39,259 nucleotides of DNA from contig JBAMDO010000332.1 of the NCBI GenBank assembly GCA_037074765.1, positions 1-39,259 on the forward strand, read 5' to 3'. Below the pieces are notes generated by a model. It did no database searches and was not told where the DNA came from. It worked only from the letters and a program-made list of their open reading frames with translations. How positions within the stretch are numbered: the first letter of the stretch is position 1; every line of letters begins with the position of its first letter. Source of the DNA: Mansonella perstans. Taxonomy: Eukaryota; Nematoda; Chromadorea; Rhabditida; Onchocercidae. Positions 29,000-39,259 of the stretch are shown here, piece after piece. A program made the position numbers and the translations under genes.

Positions 29000-30520
29000 G
29001 CAGAATGTTGCTATCTTATCATACGCACAGAAATTCCGTCACTCAATTCTGCGGTCTTTCAAGCTTTGCCATTCATTGTGATCATCAATTGAAATGCTGA
29101 TATATGAAAGTAAGAAGAAATTCATGGCTGAATTTTTATTGAGTATTGTAAAGCAATTTATAACAAATACCGATATTTAATTGCAAGAAGCAAATTATGA
29201 AAACATTTTAGAATTTTAAAAAATCATTCTCATATATTGACAAACAACTAATTGATTTATGCGACAGTTGGGTAATTGAGGTTCATGATAAATGAGATTT
29301 CATTAAAAAATATTAGTAGCTTTTATTGGGAAATAACTGTGAATTCAAAATATTGCCAAACTATAATTCAAGAAAAAGGTTCTGAAGTTCAGAAAGAAAC
29401 TCGAAAATATAAAAAACATATACAGAGAAAGATTTAATTCTCAATTTACAATTTGCACTTTATTGAAATTAGAACTACTATTATGCAACTGACATGACCA
29501 GTTTGACAATATCTCCAAGCTGATTAAAAATATTAGCTTTTCTAATCTATATGATAATGAATGAAAGTTATGTAAAACAAAAATCAAAAGTAAAAAAAAA
29601 GTATCAGTGAATACTACCAGCTACTTGTACGTTTTCCCGTTATGGAATAACCAGACAATTCAGTGTAGAAAATATAATAATGCAAAATAGAGTAGCTGAA
29701 AAAAACCGAAAAATGTCAAAGTTTCGCGATGATTTCTTAATCAATCGACATACTAAAATTTGATAAAAAAATTACAGGGACTACAACGAAAACGTAAGAT
29801 TATTATTATAATAAGGAATAATATTTTGGTCAGAAATAAGAAAAACTGATTTCCTCACATAGTAATAACATCTTTCTGTCAATAACTTATGTCTTATTCA
29901 TATTATTATATCAATAAAATTTATAAAATCCAAATTATTAAAAAAAAAATTAACCCAAAAAATAAAATCTTTAGGCTCATCTTATATATTTATAAAAGCC
30001 AAAAAAGTTAAGAAAATAAAAAAGATTTTCTAAGATACTTCTCGGTAAACGATATGTATCTAAGAATAAATAAATGCATAGATATTGACTCAGTAACAAT
30101 TGAATATTAAAAAGAAAAATAAATAAATGCACAGGTATTGAAGAATTGAATATTAACGAGAAAAACCATGACTTTGTTACAAGTTCAAAGCTCATTCTCT
30201 AGAAAACTTTCCATCATTTATTTAGCCCAAACACATTATTTCAGAACTAAATTAATAATATAACATAATAAATGGAAGACTTAAGCAGAATTTACTAAAA
30301 GAATATTATCTGGAATTTTTACTTGGATTATTTGGAACAAAAATACACCTAAAAAATTATAAAATTATTATTAGAACTAGTGATATCGATATTAAAGGCA
30401 ATGATGCACTAAGATAAAGAAAACTTCAATAATAATAAAAAAATAAATTCCATTTAAAGTAAATATGAAGGAAAAAAATTTAGGCACTTTTACATACGTA
30501 ATATATGTACATATCCGATT
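29000..30520. other. no gene recognised
   Basis: The HExxH exon of the M13 gene would be expected here on minus and I could not find it. A partial tandem duplication of about 50 bases occurs at 30062-30165 (aataaataaatgca units), which explains the minus ORF at 29977-30195. Confidence 0.4.
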
Positions 30521-30525
30521 TCTAC

Positions 30526-33500
30526 TTAATTTGCAACTTCATGATTTACCAACGACCGTTTTGGTTCATATCCGTAAAAAAACGTCGAAAAAATAACAAC
30601 CAGTGCACCGACAGCAAAAATCCTTCAAAAAAAGATAATACATTAAGACATAATAAAAAAATTTCGACACAAAAGTCGATAAAATTAAAAAATACAATGC
30701 TTCAAAAAATGCAACTTCAAAAAACAGAAATATGATTATATTTCCTTCAGTAAAAGTAAAAAACAAAAAGTTAACTTCGATATAATTTATATGGATTCCA
30801 CACTTTTTATTGCTGTCATCTTCACTGAGTTAAATCACTACTAGTTGGGCCAAAGATGCACTTCGATCAAAGATTATTAGAAAATATAATAAAAATTATT
30901 TCTGGACATAGCATTTCTTATACAGTAGTCTATACAAGTAATATTATAACAAAGAATTCGGTAGTCCGAGTTTTAAACCGTAAGTAAAAAAAACAACATA
31001 CAGTGATGGTTGGAAGTCATCCAACAACCAGTAGGACATTAAACTGGAAAGTATAATTGAAAATGATACAGCGAAACCCTTCAGTATATTATCAGCATAT
31101 TTCACTACTAAGGCCACAAGAAGTCCTCCATAAGCCTGAAAATAACAATTCATCGACATGGTAACAAGATATTTGAAGTGGAAATTTTTATTTGAAGTGG
31201 AAAGAATATTGCTGAATTCTATTTCAACAGAAAATAAGGAAAGATGATGCATTTCTTGGTTCACATTTTGTGGTAAAATTATTGCATATCGCAGCTGCAG
31301 CAGAGAATTACATCACAGAATTATGAATTAAGGAAAATTCGTTATCAATTGACTGTTCTAATGAAATTAAAATTTAATGCCTACACAATTTGAAGGCGAA
31401 TATTTTATTACATATACTCAAACCTACTGCATGAAGTAACCGTTACAATGTCAATTAAACATGCATACTGCAATATTACACACAGAGTTACGAATCAATC
31501 ATATTTCGCATCAAATAACTACACTTATCATCTAGTTTTTTCTATTTCAATGTTAAAAGAAATTTTGTTGCGAAAACTTCTGTGCATTTGCAGCATTATT
31601 TTAAGATTTAAAAATTTTAACTGAACACAACAAAAAATCAAAAAATCACATCTCTTCCAACAAATAAATATCAAAAGTTTGAAACCTGCAGCAGAACAAC
31701 AGTCCAAATAATGCTGTTATATCCTTGAAAAAAACCATATTCTTTTACTTGCTTAAAGTCGTAAAGCCAGACCATGAAGAATCCACCAAAAATGCTGAAG
31801 AATGCTGTAAAAAGAAATTGAAAATACTGCATATTATAAATAAAGGAACAATTTTCAGTAATGATTTGCAGGAAAAGCTTTCTTTAGAAAAGTTCGCAAT
31901 TTTTTAAAAGTTCGAAAATATTTTTTCTCAGGGTTAACTTAGAGCTCAATGCAGCAATTCGTGTTTTTGAAAATGTGGAAAACCTTGAAATATTAACACC
32001 TGAAGCATGATAAAATTTTCTAAATTTTTAAGGCTAATTTTCACAAGCAGATATTGGTCAATGCATTTTGAAATTTCGTTTAGAAACTCTAAAAGTTCCA
32101 GTTTTAAATAAATTTCTAAAATGAATTAAAAAGTGAACCAAGTTGTAAATTTCGCATCCAAAGTGAGACCAAAGAACTTTTCAAGACTTTCTCAAAATAA
32201 ACACCCGCAAAACCACTTGAGAAACATGCTGCAATGACAGCGAGTAACCCGACCATTTTATCCGAATCTGCGGATGACGAAGATTCCGTTGGTGTTATTT
32301 CACCTAAATCCTTGGGCAACTGAAATTGGTCATTTCTATGGGATTTGCTACTAAGTAGATGATGACAAAGTAGAAATTGAAAGCTTTATCTGTCAGGATA
32401 GATTTGATTGCCTTGCCAAAATTGTTACAGGAAACTAAACTACAAATTAATCTCGATAATTATCGTACTTCCTAAAAAACTATGTGGTTTCAGTTGATGG
32501 CAATTCAAACGCAACATTATTATTTTATAATAACTAGCCACTAAATTAAACAATCACTCTCACAAAAATTTTAGATGTATTCTATGTTTTAGGTTTTTTT
32601 TTTTCATAAAATTGGAGTAAAATCGGAACGTTAATAATTTTGCAAAAAAAAAAAAAAAACATACTTGTACCAAAGCAATTCCAATCGTCAGCAACAGTAA
32701 TGATATCCACTTTTGACTGTTCAATTTCTTTCCTAGCAATGTTACGGAAAACAATGCTGTTGTGAGGATTTTTAGCTGATAGGTTACCTCGAAAATTGAT
32801 TTGATGGAAAATGACGGAATAATTAAAATGACACATGACTATAATGATGCTATTCCAATAGCACGTTTGTCAAATTAATAATAGAAAAAACTGCATCATT
32901 TATATGCCTATCATCTAATCTTGCTGATTCCTTACTAAAAAATAGGAAAGGTTCCTTTCAGATTTAAGGCTTAGGTTATATGGCTCTATAATACAACTAT
33001 ATTTCTAGAACTGTCATATCATTATTATTTGCACACTTCACCTAAGTCTTAAACTAATCAATCTTCATCATATGGATGAATCGGCAAAAAATTCTAAAAT
33101 GACACAATAAAGCTATATAAAGTATTACATGGTTGTGATATAAAATGAACTATCCATCACCCGATTTGGTAGCTCAATTCGATACTCATTCTACTCACTG
33201 ATTACTTTCAATATCAATCTAGTTACCTGATAAGTAGCTGCATCAAGCTTCGACAAAGCCAAAAACAGGAGATTATTTTGCACAATATACAAAAATGCTG
33301 GAACAGCTGTTCTCAAAGCATCCTTCGACTTGATACAACACTCCACATATATTTCATTCATAAGTGCCATATAATCCCAAGCTAGAACTTTTGCTGATCA
33401 GCTTCATTTTAAATAATAAAAGAGAATTATTATGTTATAAAACAAATTATTCAAAGGCATATATTTTCTACTAATTTTAATATACTGCTAAAATTCAAAA

Positions 33501-34474
33501 CATAACTAAATAAAAGTTCCAATGTGTGTAGAACTTTTCGAAGTTTTCCACTCAGTATTTTTTTTGAATGAAAAAACATTCATTTCAGGAAAATTTCATT
33601 TTTAAATAGAGATAACAACTTTTCATTCAGCAAACGTACAGTGCTGGTAAGCAACAACAGCAACACACGTAAGCAGCTTGATTATTTCAGCGGTAACAAC
33701 AGCTGTTGATGACAGATATCTGAAACGAAACAATCAAACAGTCAATTTGCATTTCCTAATTATTATGCATTCAACTACACATTTCATGAAAATTCTTAAA
33801 ATTATATCAAAATCAAGTTAGTAAAGACAAAATACCACTCTACTAATTTTATTAAAATCCTATAAATACATTAGAATTTCAGATTTTTATTTAATTCATC
33901 AGTGAACACGTATCTGTATTTATAAAGTGAGAAATAATAGAAAAATTGTTAGTAGCACAGGTGACACAAAAGATGATGAACTCTTACTAAGCTAATTCAT
34001 CGTGACTTATATACTACATCAAACAAACGATCCACGTAATTCATCAGCAGTCTTACTAAACTTAAAATGCGATTTAGGCACGAATAAAATCATTTCAACT
34101 GTACGATGATTAAAATATATCATGAATGTTATCGTACTTAGTCAGGACTTCTCTGCATAATAACATAAGTTAATTAGACAAACTAAAAACTAACAAACGA
34201 TAGGGATAACTGAAATTATTTGAAATTTTAAATTTGAAAACATCTATTCATACCTTGGTCCATCAACTGTTTGTACACGTGAATAGCGTAAAACCAGGAC
34301 AAGCATTGTCGTTTGAAGGATTAATACAATCAGTGATATCCATTTTAAATTCGTCCTATCCATTAAACAGTTTAATTTACTCGGTACTGATAAATGTCGC
34401 CTAAGAGATGAAAGAAATGAAAATTTCGAGGATAAAAGTAGTTCTCCGTGCTCCTGATCCAGATGATGCACCAT
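30526..34474 (-). CDS. SLC35A-family nucleotide-sugar transporter (UDP-galactose/UDP-GlcNAc type)
   Basis: Eight exons encode 373 residues: 34474-34254, 33719-33640, 33393-33227, 32787-32665, 32319-32139, 31804-31686, 31135-31002 and 30622-30526. Every phase agrees and all donors are GT. The family exchanges cytosolic nucleotide sugars for the nucleoside monophosphate across Golgi membranes and has about ten TM helices. Diagnostic blocks are RYSR (63-66), [11 protein letters not shown] (75-85), [10 protein letters not shown] (132-141), [14 protein letters not shown] (157-170), [13 protein letters not shown] (229-241), [11 protein letters not shown] (309-319) and the terminal FYGYEPK (357-363). 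A Ser-rich hydrophilic loop spans 198-218. Length suits the family. The start is unsure: a strong acceptor (pyrimidine tract ending CTCTTAG, at 34401) inside exon 1 would lead to Met38 (34363), close to where homologues begin. Nematode relatives include ugtp-1 and srf-3, which I cannot tell apart here; the substrate is inferred. Confidence 0.93.
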
Positions 34475-37400
34475 GTTGGTTTGATCACAACTGAACTACC
34501 GCTAATGCAACAAACACGTCCATCTTTCATGGGTTTCCATTTGTTGACAATAAAAACTATAACATTTATCAGTAGTCATTTTAAGTGAAATTTTGAGTGA
34601 AAATTTTTAACTTAAAAATTCTAAATGGAATTTCCATATCAGTCGATCATGTTTTTTTCTTCTGGCTAAGTAATACATCCATATTTTTTTCTTGCGTTGA
34701 CATAAAACTTGATTACATCTTAATAAAAAAAAGTAAGTGATGTTTAAAATTTGCACAAATTAAATGAATTATGCTAAACGATAGGCTATAAAAAACTCTT
34801 TGCATGAGAATGTTCAATTGGAAACTGGTCGGAATCATCTAGTCATCTCACTTGGTTACACCCTGATTATTCCTATGCAGTAGTTTTTATTTAAACTAAT
34901 TTCAACGATCAGTTATTTTAGTTGTCAAATGTCAAATATTTGTTGAACTATTTTTGTAAATATTTGGTACTTTCAAGCAGTTTATCATACAACAACTTAA
35001 TGGTTGATTGTATATTAACAAAGAAATTAGCGCCTCACTGCAAAAAAAATAAATTTCAAAAAAAAATTATCATTATTTCAAATATAAATTTAACTGTAGG
35101 AACATTTAAAAAATTACCATTCATTCAAAAATATAAATGATAATCTACATTTGGTATATAAGGTTGTAAACAAAAAAAAGTTGTTGTTAAAATGAATTAA
35201 TTCTTAAAATTTAAGAGAAAAATTTAGAGAATGGGAATTCTTATTAAGTCATTTGAGTGGAAAAATAGGTAAAAAAACCAAAAGAAGCTTGAAAATAAAA
35301 GTGTCAAAAATTGCATAGCCAAATTCTCGACAAACTTTCAAATATGCGACTGATTTTTATTTTCCAAGTCTTCCAATTTCAATTTTCCACGTAAGTTTTC
35401 TCATAAGTCTAATTAGAATCTTACAAATTTCTGACAATGCTCATTTTAAATTTATTTATTCTGTCGAAATTATAAATTAGTTGCACACAAAACAAAAAAA
35501 CGAAAAATTCTTCAAGTAGAATTTAATACAACACAAAAGTTTTTCGGAAACTAAATTTTTAAACTGATTAGTAATATTTTAATTGGGTTTTTTCATTGAT
35601 TAGTCAATAATTATTATTTTTAAATTTAAATTTAAAGGTACGGCGTAAATTTGATTTAAGTAAACCGCGCCAACTAACGAAGTGCCATTCATTAAGGTAG
35701 TTTTTTCTTTAAAATAAAACGGAACTCAATATGTATTAAAGGTATTTAGGGAAAATAACATTACTAATTTCAGCTTTCCAAATTTTTCCAAAAGTGTATG
35801 AAAACAAATAAAAGTAGCAAAAGCAATTAGAAATTATTCCTAATTTCATACGAAAATGCGCAGATAATTAAAAGCAATTAAGAAGGAAAAATCGGCGGAA
35901 AAAAGATTGCTCAGAAGGACACATTTAAGACGCACAATACACACTTTTTTTAAAAAACATTTTTTGTTTTCAAATTTTTGTTCTCTTCACTTCGAATTTC
36001 GATTTCAAATATTATGTTATGATCGAGACATACTGCAAATACAGGCAAAAAGCTTTTTTTTTTGAAATTTGTTCATTTTGAAATCTTCTAAAATCAGCAA
36101 TTTTTATTTAGCATTTTTATATGTTTGAGATGTTAACAAAGATTCCAAAAAATTTTGAATTAATTATTATATAGGTCAGGTCAAATGACTTTTGGGTCGC
36201 AATCTTTTGGGATTTGTCGTCTCAATGTGAAAAAACTCGTCGATAATTGTTGACTTTCACAAATTACTCGTAAGCAATAGTAGTAGTAGTAATTTTTTTC
36301 TTCAAATTTACTTATCAAATTTTGTTCCCAACAGCAAAAATCTTTAAACCAAATCAAATTGTTTGGTTAATTCAGATTTTTTTCCAGCTAATTTTAATGA
36401 AAAGCCATTTATTACAGTTATGACAATGATTTATGTAAATTTTTTCTGCGCAATTTTTAAATTATTTCAATTAAATTTTCCCACATTTTTTTGTGCTCTC
36501 TTGTTATTATTTTTGCTTTGTTTTTGATTAGAAATTTTGCATTTAAACTTCAGCATTTTACAAATTTGTCTGCGACAATATTACGACAGAACGTGCTGGT
36601 TTTAACAGAATCATAGCTACTGCAACTGCTTGGTAGCTTCATCCCGCGATTTAGCAATGATCTTTCAACGGTCAAACGATTCGATCAACTGCTTTCGTAA
36701 ACCAAATGACAAAGCATACAAAGAAATTAGTAAACGATAAGTTGAAAGTTGCATAAAATTTGTTCGTCTTTTCAAAAATTTTTATTCTTGATATTTTTAG
36801 CTTTATAATTAGAATTTAAAATGCTAAATAGAAGACTGTAAAACTGAAGTAACAAATAATTGATTGAAATTGTAAAGTAACTTTGTAAAACTAAGCTAAT
36901 ATTGATTTCTATTGATTTCGACACATACTTTTCGGGATTTGGAATAATAAAATTATCCAAAAAACCCATTCATCGAGTAAATACAATTGTAATTGATTTT
37001 ACAAAAACTCATGCAATCATATAATACTTACAATTTTTGTCAAATACACTTGTTGATTATGTATTATTATTATAATTAGATCTGTCTTAATTTATAATTA
37101 CCACTATTAAATGACACATCAAATGAGAAAATATAGTTGTTATTTTAGTAATTATATAGAGCTATTAAATGCAACTAAACATGGATGATAAGTTATTTTA
37201 TTACAATTCACCTTTATCATGATTGGCAATCGTAATTTTGTTGCAATAATTACAACAATGTAAATTACAATTACGCAGTAAATAACATCCAGCAATGGAA
37301 TAATAATTATTTATTAATAATAAAAAGAGTACTAACATTAACGATAGTCATTAATGATATTGATAAAGTAAACAATACTTCAAATCATTCATAAATGGAA

Positions 37401-38157
37401 ATTTAAAAATTTAAATAATGCCAGGGAATACTGAGTTTAATTGAATGAGACGAGAAATTTCATTTCAGCATATCAAATGCGGTTTATTAAATTTGTTGTT
37501 TCGGTGCTTCAATTTCAACTTTGTTGATATTACATTCTTACTTACTCTTATTCTTGCTATTTTCTGCAACTATTATAATGCCACATTTACAGACTGAACT
37601 TTGGCAGTTTGTGTTGTTTATAATAATTCGTTGTCTTTTTTTTTTCCGAAAATACAAATAAAAGGAAATTAATTTTTAATTCCTAATCTCTTTCAAATTC
37701 TTTTTTTCAAGATTCTTTTTAATTCTTTATATTCCTGAAAGAATGTCTCTTCTTTGTCTTCCACTTTGAATTCAAGGAGACATGTCATGCACTTTTAAGC
37801 GATACTATCTCTCTTTTTTTTTTCCGTATAATAATTTTTATTTTTTGATTGGATAAAGCTTAGATCAAACCATTTCATTTGGTTTAGATAATATAATCTA
37901 AGAAAAGAAATTTCTGATTTGAGAAAACTAAAAAATAGCAAATGATAGCTTCATTTCTACAATTTACTATAAGTATTGCTATGCGTAATTTCTGTTCTCA
38001 AATTCAAGCAATATTAACTGCTTTATAATTCAAAATTTTAATATGAACTGAAGGAACAGGCATAGAGAATAAGTAGGAATTATGTCTTACTGATTCAATG
38101 TGGTATATACCATTTCATGATGTTTTCCGTATTTAACCAGTGTTTTCAATTTATTTC
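34475..38157. other. intergenic stretch without a supported gene
   Basis: This should hold the upstream region of the transporter on minus. A GC-richer island at about 36565-36720 and another at about 35636-35700 stand out from the AT-rich background. The first contains a 30-codon minus ORF starting MKLPSSCSSYDSVK, with no known motif. ORFs at 34922-35140 and 36772-36969 lack any family signal. Confidence 0.35.
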
Positions 38158-38165
38158 AGATAAAA
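38144..38165 (+). promoter_or_regulatory. probable spliced-leader trans-splice acceptor
   Basis: A TTCAATTTATTTCAG acceptor ends at 38159, six bases before the NDUFA5 ATG. The match to the nematode acceptor consensus and the very short distance favour SL addition. A cis intron in the 5' UTR would look the same. Confidence 0.6.
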
Positions 38166-39154
38166 ATGTTATCCTGCTCGAATAGTTTGCAACGTATTTC
38201 TCAACGCGTTTTGCAGAATGCAATACGGACAATGTATGATAATCCGTATATAAAAACGTTTAAACCTAAAAAGCCTCCTTCACCAGATTTTCACAAACAG
38301 GTATACTTTATGCTAGAAATGAATTGAAAGGGCCAGGATGAACAGGAAAATATGCCATTTCTGTGGTCATTCTTGTCCTTTACAGTTTCTCATTCTGCGT
38401 TTCTATTTTCTATTAAAATTTCGATTTTTAATCAATTCATTCAACTTGGAGGGCTGGAGTTTTCTTCACAGGCATTTAAATATTACGATTTATATGATAT
38501 ATAACAAATCTCATTCTTTCGAAACTTATAGAAAAGCTCTAGAACTGTACTTGTTTTGTAATTTATATTTCAAAGTAAATGCATTTTGAATCAAACTGCA
38601 GAATTTAAATGCTGTAGAAAGTAAATTACTCCAGTAAGCAAGTATCTTACATTGTTTTAACTGATGTTACCATATATTTATAGCAAACAGGTAGTGTTGC
38701 GTGCAGATATTATACGGTTTCTTTCGCAGATTACTGTGCTTGATGTCGTAATTCCCTGTAGTAACAGGGTTTCTATTTTCATTCTTTCTGTTTCTGTTCT
38801 GTTTATTTTATTTTAATTCACAAATAATATTTCTGTTATTGTTGTTTTGCATGGTTTACTGTTATAGACAACCGGATTAACTGGCCTATTCGTTGACGAG
38901 TATGCCCATCAAAATCTGTTGAAAGAATATGGGCGGTTAATGAAAATATTGGAGCAGATGCCTTCACATTCATTATATCGGAAATATACGGAACAGCTCG
39001 TAAAAAAAAGAATGGCACTGATACATGAGGTTAGAGTTTAATGTGACCCGTACCAATTCTGGTGGTTTATCATGGGAATCTATTCCAGGAATCAAACATT
39101 CAGAAGCTAGAAGAAAAAATTGGGATGGGACAGATTGAAGAAGTTATCCAACAG
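38166..39154 (+). CDS. NDUFA5: mitochondrial complex I subunit NDUFA5, 5' part
   Basis: Three exons, 38166-38300, 38868-39029 and 39089-39154, all phase 0, give 121 residues; the remaining exon or exons lie beyond the window. NDUFA5 (B13) is an accessory subunit of the peripheral arm of NADH:ubiquinone oxidoreductase on the matrix side. After an N-terminal extension of about 45 residues, rich in Arg, Lys and Ser and able to serve as a mitochondrial presequence, the conserved core begins TTGLTGLFV. It continues with LYRKYTEQLVKKRMAL and KLEEKIGMGQIEEVIQQ, matching the family's TTGLVGL, YRKYTEQ and QLEEVI blocks. The missing C-terminus should hold the Trp-containing WEPL-type tail. All three donors and both acceptors are canonical. 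Nothing suggests decay. Confidence 0.95.
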
Positions 39155-39259
39155 GTATTTTTCATGGACATTTTTATTTATGAGATGGAAACGAATGCAG
39201 ACAGTTGGAATATATTTTCGCTTGAAATAAATATTTCCTCTGCTGAAAAAAGCTGGCAA

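Noticed and set aside
28998..29100. HExxH exon of the M13 peptidase on minus
   Set aside because: Only weak, frame-broken resemblance (AELSD); not enough to call.
31686..31804. Suspected frameshift in the transporter exon before GYNSII
   Set aside because: On recounting, the run is seven T on the coding strand, so the frame GFFQGYNS is open and no lesion exists.
32560..32836. Extra minus ORFs around the fourth transporter exon
   Set aside because: They are extensions into introns or other-frame readings of the exon at 32787-32665.
38338..38589. Plus ORF of 83 codons
   Set aside because: It lies inside the first intron of NDUFA5 and has no recognisable motif.

Overview
The window is AT-rich eukaryotic DNA whose multi-exon genes, long T-rich introns and TTTCAG-type acceptors point to a nematode. 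I infer a spirurid/filarial worm from gene families and base composition; no species is claimed. An acceptor placed 6 bases before a start codon (38158) fits spliced-leader trans-splicing.

Three loci look intact. A two-pore K+ channel of the TASK class (nematode twk-20 type) lies on + at 19674-24186 in seven exons. A Golgi nucleotide-sugar transporter of the SLC35A family lies on - at 34474-30526 in eight exons. The 5' part of mitochondrial complex I subunit NDUFA5 lies on + at 38166-39154 and runs off the window.

The rest of the coding signal is broken. Positions 9002-1583 on - hold a decayed SLC12A8-type cotransporter gene whose 5' half was tandemly duplicated and then deleted in one copy. 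Its reading frames are well preserved, but stops and destroyed splice sites interrupt it; most of these lesions read as G-to-A on the sense strand. Positions 28991-26884 on - hold the C-terminal exons of a neprilysin-like M13 peptidase, with the third zinc ligand replaced and one donor reading AT. There is also a collagen relic (463-662, -) and a non-LTR retrotransposon reverse-transcriptase relic (14456-14903, +).

Between these lie microsatellites, purine tracts, a TTGAG-type pentamer array, a possible solo LTR, a 105-113 base tandem repeat and long stretches with nothing I can support. The genes form no operon or shared pathway. The main themes are an intact channel and transporter set beside two decaying genes, and an unusual number of GC or AT splice donors. 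All exon boundaries were set by reading frame, phase and remembered family alignment, without transcript data.
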